A stretch of DNA of 64,000 nt, taken from contig JBDSXW010000090.1 in the NCBI GenBank assembly GCA_039925965.1, positions 72,399 to 136,398 on the forward strand. The letters are read 5' to 3'. Positions 62,430 to 64,000 of this stretch are shown one piece after another. Under the pieces are notes generated by a model. That model worked only from the letters and a program-made list of their open reading frames with translations. It did not search any database and was not told the DNA's origin. Source of the stretch: JAZKFT01 sp039925965. GTDB lineage: Bacteria > Bacteroidota > Bacteroidia > Chitinophagales > Chitinophagaceae. The position numbers and the translations under genes were made by a program. Each line of letters opens with the position of its first letter. The first letter of the stretch is position 1.

Positions 62430-64000
62430 ATGAAGCGAATCATTCTTCCATTGCTGGTATTACTAATATCCTGCGGGGGCAAAAAGGACTACGATGTGAT
62501 TATCAGGAATGGGATGATATATGATGGCGATGGTGGCGAACCGACGCAGGCCGATATCGGCATCAACGCCGACACGATTGCGTTTATTGGTGATCTCAAA
62601 GCTGCCACCGCAAATGAGGAGACAGATGCAAAGGGCATGGCAGTGGCGCCGGGTTTTATCAATATGCTTAGCTGGGCCACAGAATCGCTGATAGCAGATG
62701 GACGGTCGCAAAGCGACATCAGGCAGGGTGTTACGCTGGAGGTTATGGGCGAAGGAACGAGTATGGGGCCGCTCAACCCCGCCATGAAAACCAGGATGGA
62801 AACCGGCTATGGGGATATCGAATACAAAGTGGCATGGAATACGCTAGGCGAATACCTTTCCTATCTTGAAAAAAAAGGCGTTAGCTGTAATGTGGCTTCG
62901 TTTGTTGGTGCAGGTACCGTACGAACATATGTGGTGGGAGAAGATAACCGAATGGCAACCCCGGCCCAGTTAGACAGCATGCGCATGCTGGTAAAACAGG
63001 CTATGGAAGAAGGTGCACTGGGTGTGGGCTCATCGCTTATTTACCCACCCGATTTTTTTGCGAATACTGAGGAGCTGATTGCCTTATGTAAGGAGGCATC
63101 GAAGTACGGCGGCAGTTATATTTCGCATATGCGCAGCGAAGGCAATCATTTGAACGAAGCTGTAGAAGAACTGATTACCATCGCTAAGGAAGCCCATGTT
63201 CATGCAGAAATTTACCACCTGAAAGCTGCCGGCAAAGACAACTGGGGCAAAATGGATAGTGTGATAAAACGCGTGGAAAGAGCCAGGAAAGAAGGGCTGG
63301 ATATCACCGCCGATATGTACACGTACCTGGCCGGCGCTACTGGCTTAACCGCATGCTTTCCTCCTTCGCTACAGGATGGTGGTTTTGGAAAACTATGGCA
63401 GCGCCTGCAGGATACTGCCATACGTGCACAAATGAAAAAGGCCATGAACACCAATGCTACAGATTGGGAAAACTTATATTATGGCGCAGGCACCCCGGCC
63501 AATGTGTTGCTCCTGGCTTTTAAGCAAGACTCTCTAAAAAAATATACAGGAAAAACCCTCGAAGCAGTGGCAAAGCTTCGCGGCAAAGCTGCGGAGGAAA
63601 CAGCCATGGATTTAATCGTGCAGGATAGCACGAGAGTCGGCGTGGCTTTCTTTTTGATGAACGAAGACAATGTAAAAAAACAACTGGCACTGCCATGGGT
63701 AAGCTTTGGCTCCGACGAAGGCTCGTTCACCAACGAGGGCGTTTTCCTGCAATCAAATCCACATCCACGGGCTTATGGAAATTTCACCAGGGTGCTGGGC
63801 CATTATTGTCGCGACGAAAAGCTTGTTTCCCTGGCGGATGCTATTCGTAAACTGACCAAACTGCCGGCCACCAACCTGAAGCTCAAAAAACGCGGCGAGC
63901 TCAAAACAGGTTACTATGCAGATCTGGTTATTTTCGACCCGGCAAAAGTAGATGACCATGCTACTTACGAAAAGCCGCACCAGTACAGTACCGGTGTTAC
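62430..64000 (+). CDS. N-acyl-D-amino-acid deacylase-like amidohydrolase lipoprotein (3' end outside window)
   Basis: Starts at ATG 62430, 22 bases after the preceding stop, and runs to the window end without a stop. Signal peptide and lipobox LLISC (about Cys 15). Amidohydrolase superfamily, D-aminoacylase/dihydroorotase-like: VIIRNGMIYDGDGGEP, SHMRSEGNH (metal His), EIYHLKAAGKDNWGK (second His), FGSDEGS (catalytic Asp) and YYADLVIFDP near the end. The usual HxH metal motif after PGF is replaced by PGFINMLSWATESL, so one metal ligand pair is missing, as in a divergent subgroup. Predicted to hydrolyse N-acyl-D-amino acids or similar amides in the periplasm; activity is uncertain. Confidence 0.88.
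   Translation, partial: MKRIILPLLVLLISCGGKKDYDVIIRNGMIYDGDGGEPTQADIGINADTIAFIGDLKAATANEETDAKGMAVAPGFINMLSWATESLIADGRSQSDIRQGVTLEVMGEGTSMGPLNPAMKTRMETGYGDIEYKVAWNTLGEYLSYLEKKGVSCNVASFVGAGTVRTYVVGEDNRMATPAQLDSMRMLVKQAMEEGALGVGSSLIYPPDFFANTEELIALCKEASKYGGSYISHMRSEGNHLNEAVEELITIAKEAHVHAEIYHLKAAGKDNWGKMDSVIKRVERARKEGLDITADMYTYLAGATGLTACFPPSLQDGGFGKLWQRLQDTAIRAQMKKAMNTNATDWENLYYGAGTPANVLLLAFKQDSLKKYTGKTLEAVAKLRGKAAEETAMDLIVQDSTRVGVAFFLMNEDNVKKQLALPWVSFGSDEGSFTNEGVFLQSNPHPRAYGNFTRVLGHYCRDEKLVSLADAIRKLTKLPATNLKLKKRGELKTGYYADLVIFDPAKVDDHATYEKPHQYSTGV

Overview
The window looks like a chromosomal segment of a Bacteroidota bacterium, most likely a member of the Chitinophagaceae or a close relative (lineage is inference). 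Supporting signs are a 2437-residue SprA, the outer-membrane translocon of the type IX secretion system (T9SS), lying directly after ruvA; at least three secreted proteins ending in T9SS-type sorting domains (positions 2-943, 6403-9021, 10487-12382); a CBM20-bearing MalQ; a TonB with the typical Bacteroidota N-terminus; the futalosine menaquinone enzyme MqnC; and mostly A/T-rich start regions without Shine-Dalgarno sequences.

Layout. 1-13.7 kb: secreted and metabolic genes (PKD/T9SS protein cut by the window edge, 4-alpha-glucanotransferase, dihydrolipoyl dehydrogenase, a short ribosome hibernation factor, a T9SS pectate-lyase-like protein, a glycine-zipper lipoprotein, a double-DUF3494 'ice-binding' T9SS protein, an aspartyl protease with PDZ domain). 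14-15.2 kb: mqnC. 15.8-30.1 kb: a nitrate assimilation island: nirB, nirD, an FNR-type regulator on the opposite strand, an alginate_exp-type outer-membrane barrel, a NarK-type transporter, a nitrate reductase fused to its own FAD/[2Fe-2S] reductase, a nitrate-reductase-associated small protein, an unusual protein that resembles a nitrite/sulfite reductase scaffold ending in rubredoxin, a SelW-like CxxC protein and mobA for molybdopterin guanine dinucleotide. 30.2-38.7 kb: mixed housekeeping and hypothetical genes (YdeI-like, two lipoproteins, pirin, carbonic anhydrase, xseA-xseB, Uma2 nuclease-like protein, lutB). 39-46 kb: a minus-strand tetR-tolC-MFP-RND efflux operon. 46-47.9 kb: a gene-poor stretch with degraded coding fragments, one of which looks like the arm-DNA-binding part of a tyrosine recombinase, beside tRNA-Pro and tRNA-Ser. 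48-57.8 kb: an ArnT-like glycosyltransferase, sprA and ruvA. 58.1-64 kb: tonB, fabH, a DinB-like protein, a PLP trans-sulfuration enzyme and a D-aminoacylase-like lipoprotein cut by the window end.

How the genes fit together. The nitrate island can be read as one pathway: outer-membrane passage (barrel), inner-membrane uptake (NarK), nitrate to nitrite (fused molybdoenzyme, cofactor finished by MobA), nitrite to ammonium (NirBD), with an FNR-type regulator embedded. The rubredoxin-tailed protein has no assigned step and is the best candidate here for an undescribed component. SprA would export the T9SS-tagged proteins encoded in the first 13 kb.

A second theme is the intergenic DNA. Many gaps are filled with short word repeats, with a different word in each gap: TTTAGGG, TTAGTTGA, GGTCATTAG, ACCTATAAGGTCTT, AATCCTGA, a CCTTGAA/TTCAAGG inverted array and GTACTTAG. 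They carry no spacers or genes and are reported individually below.
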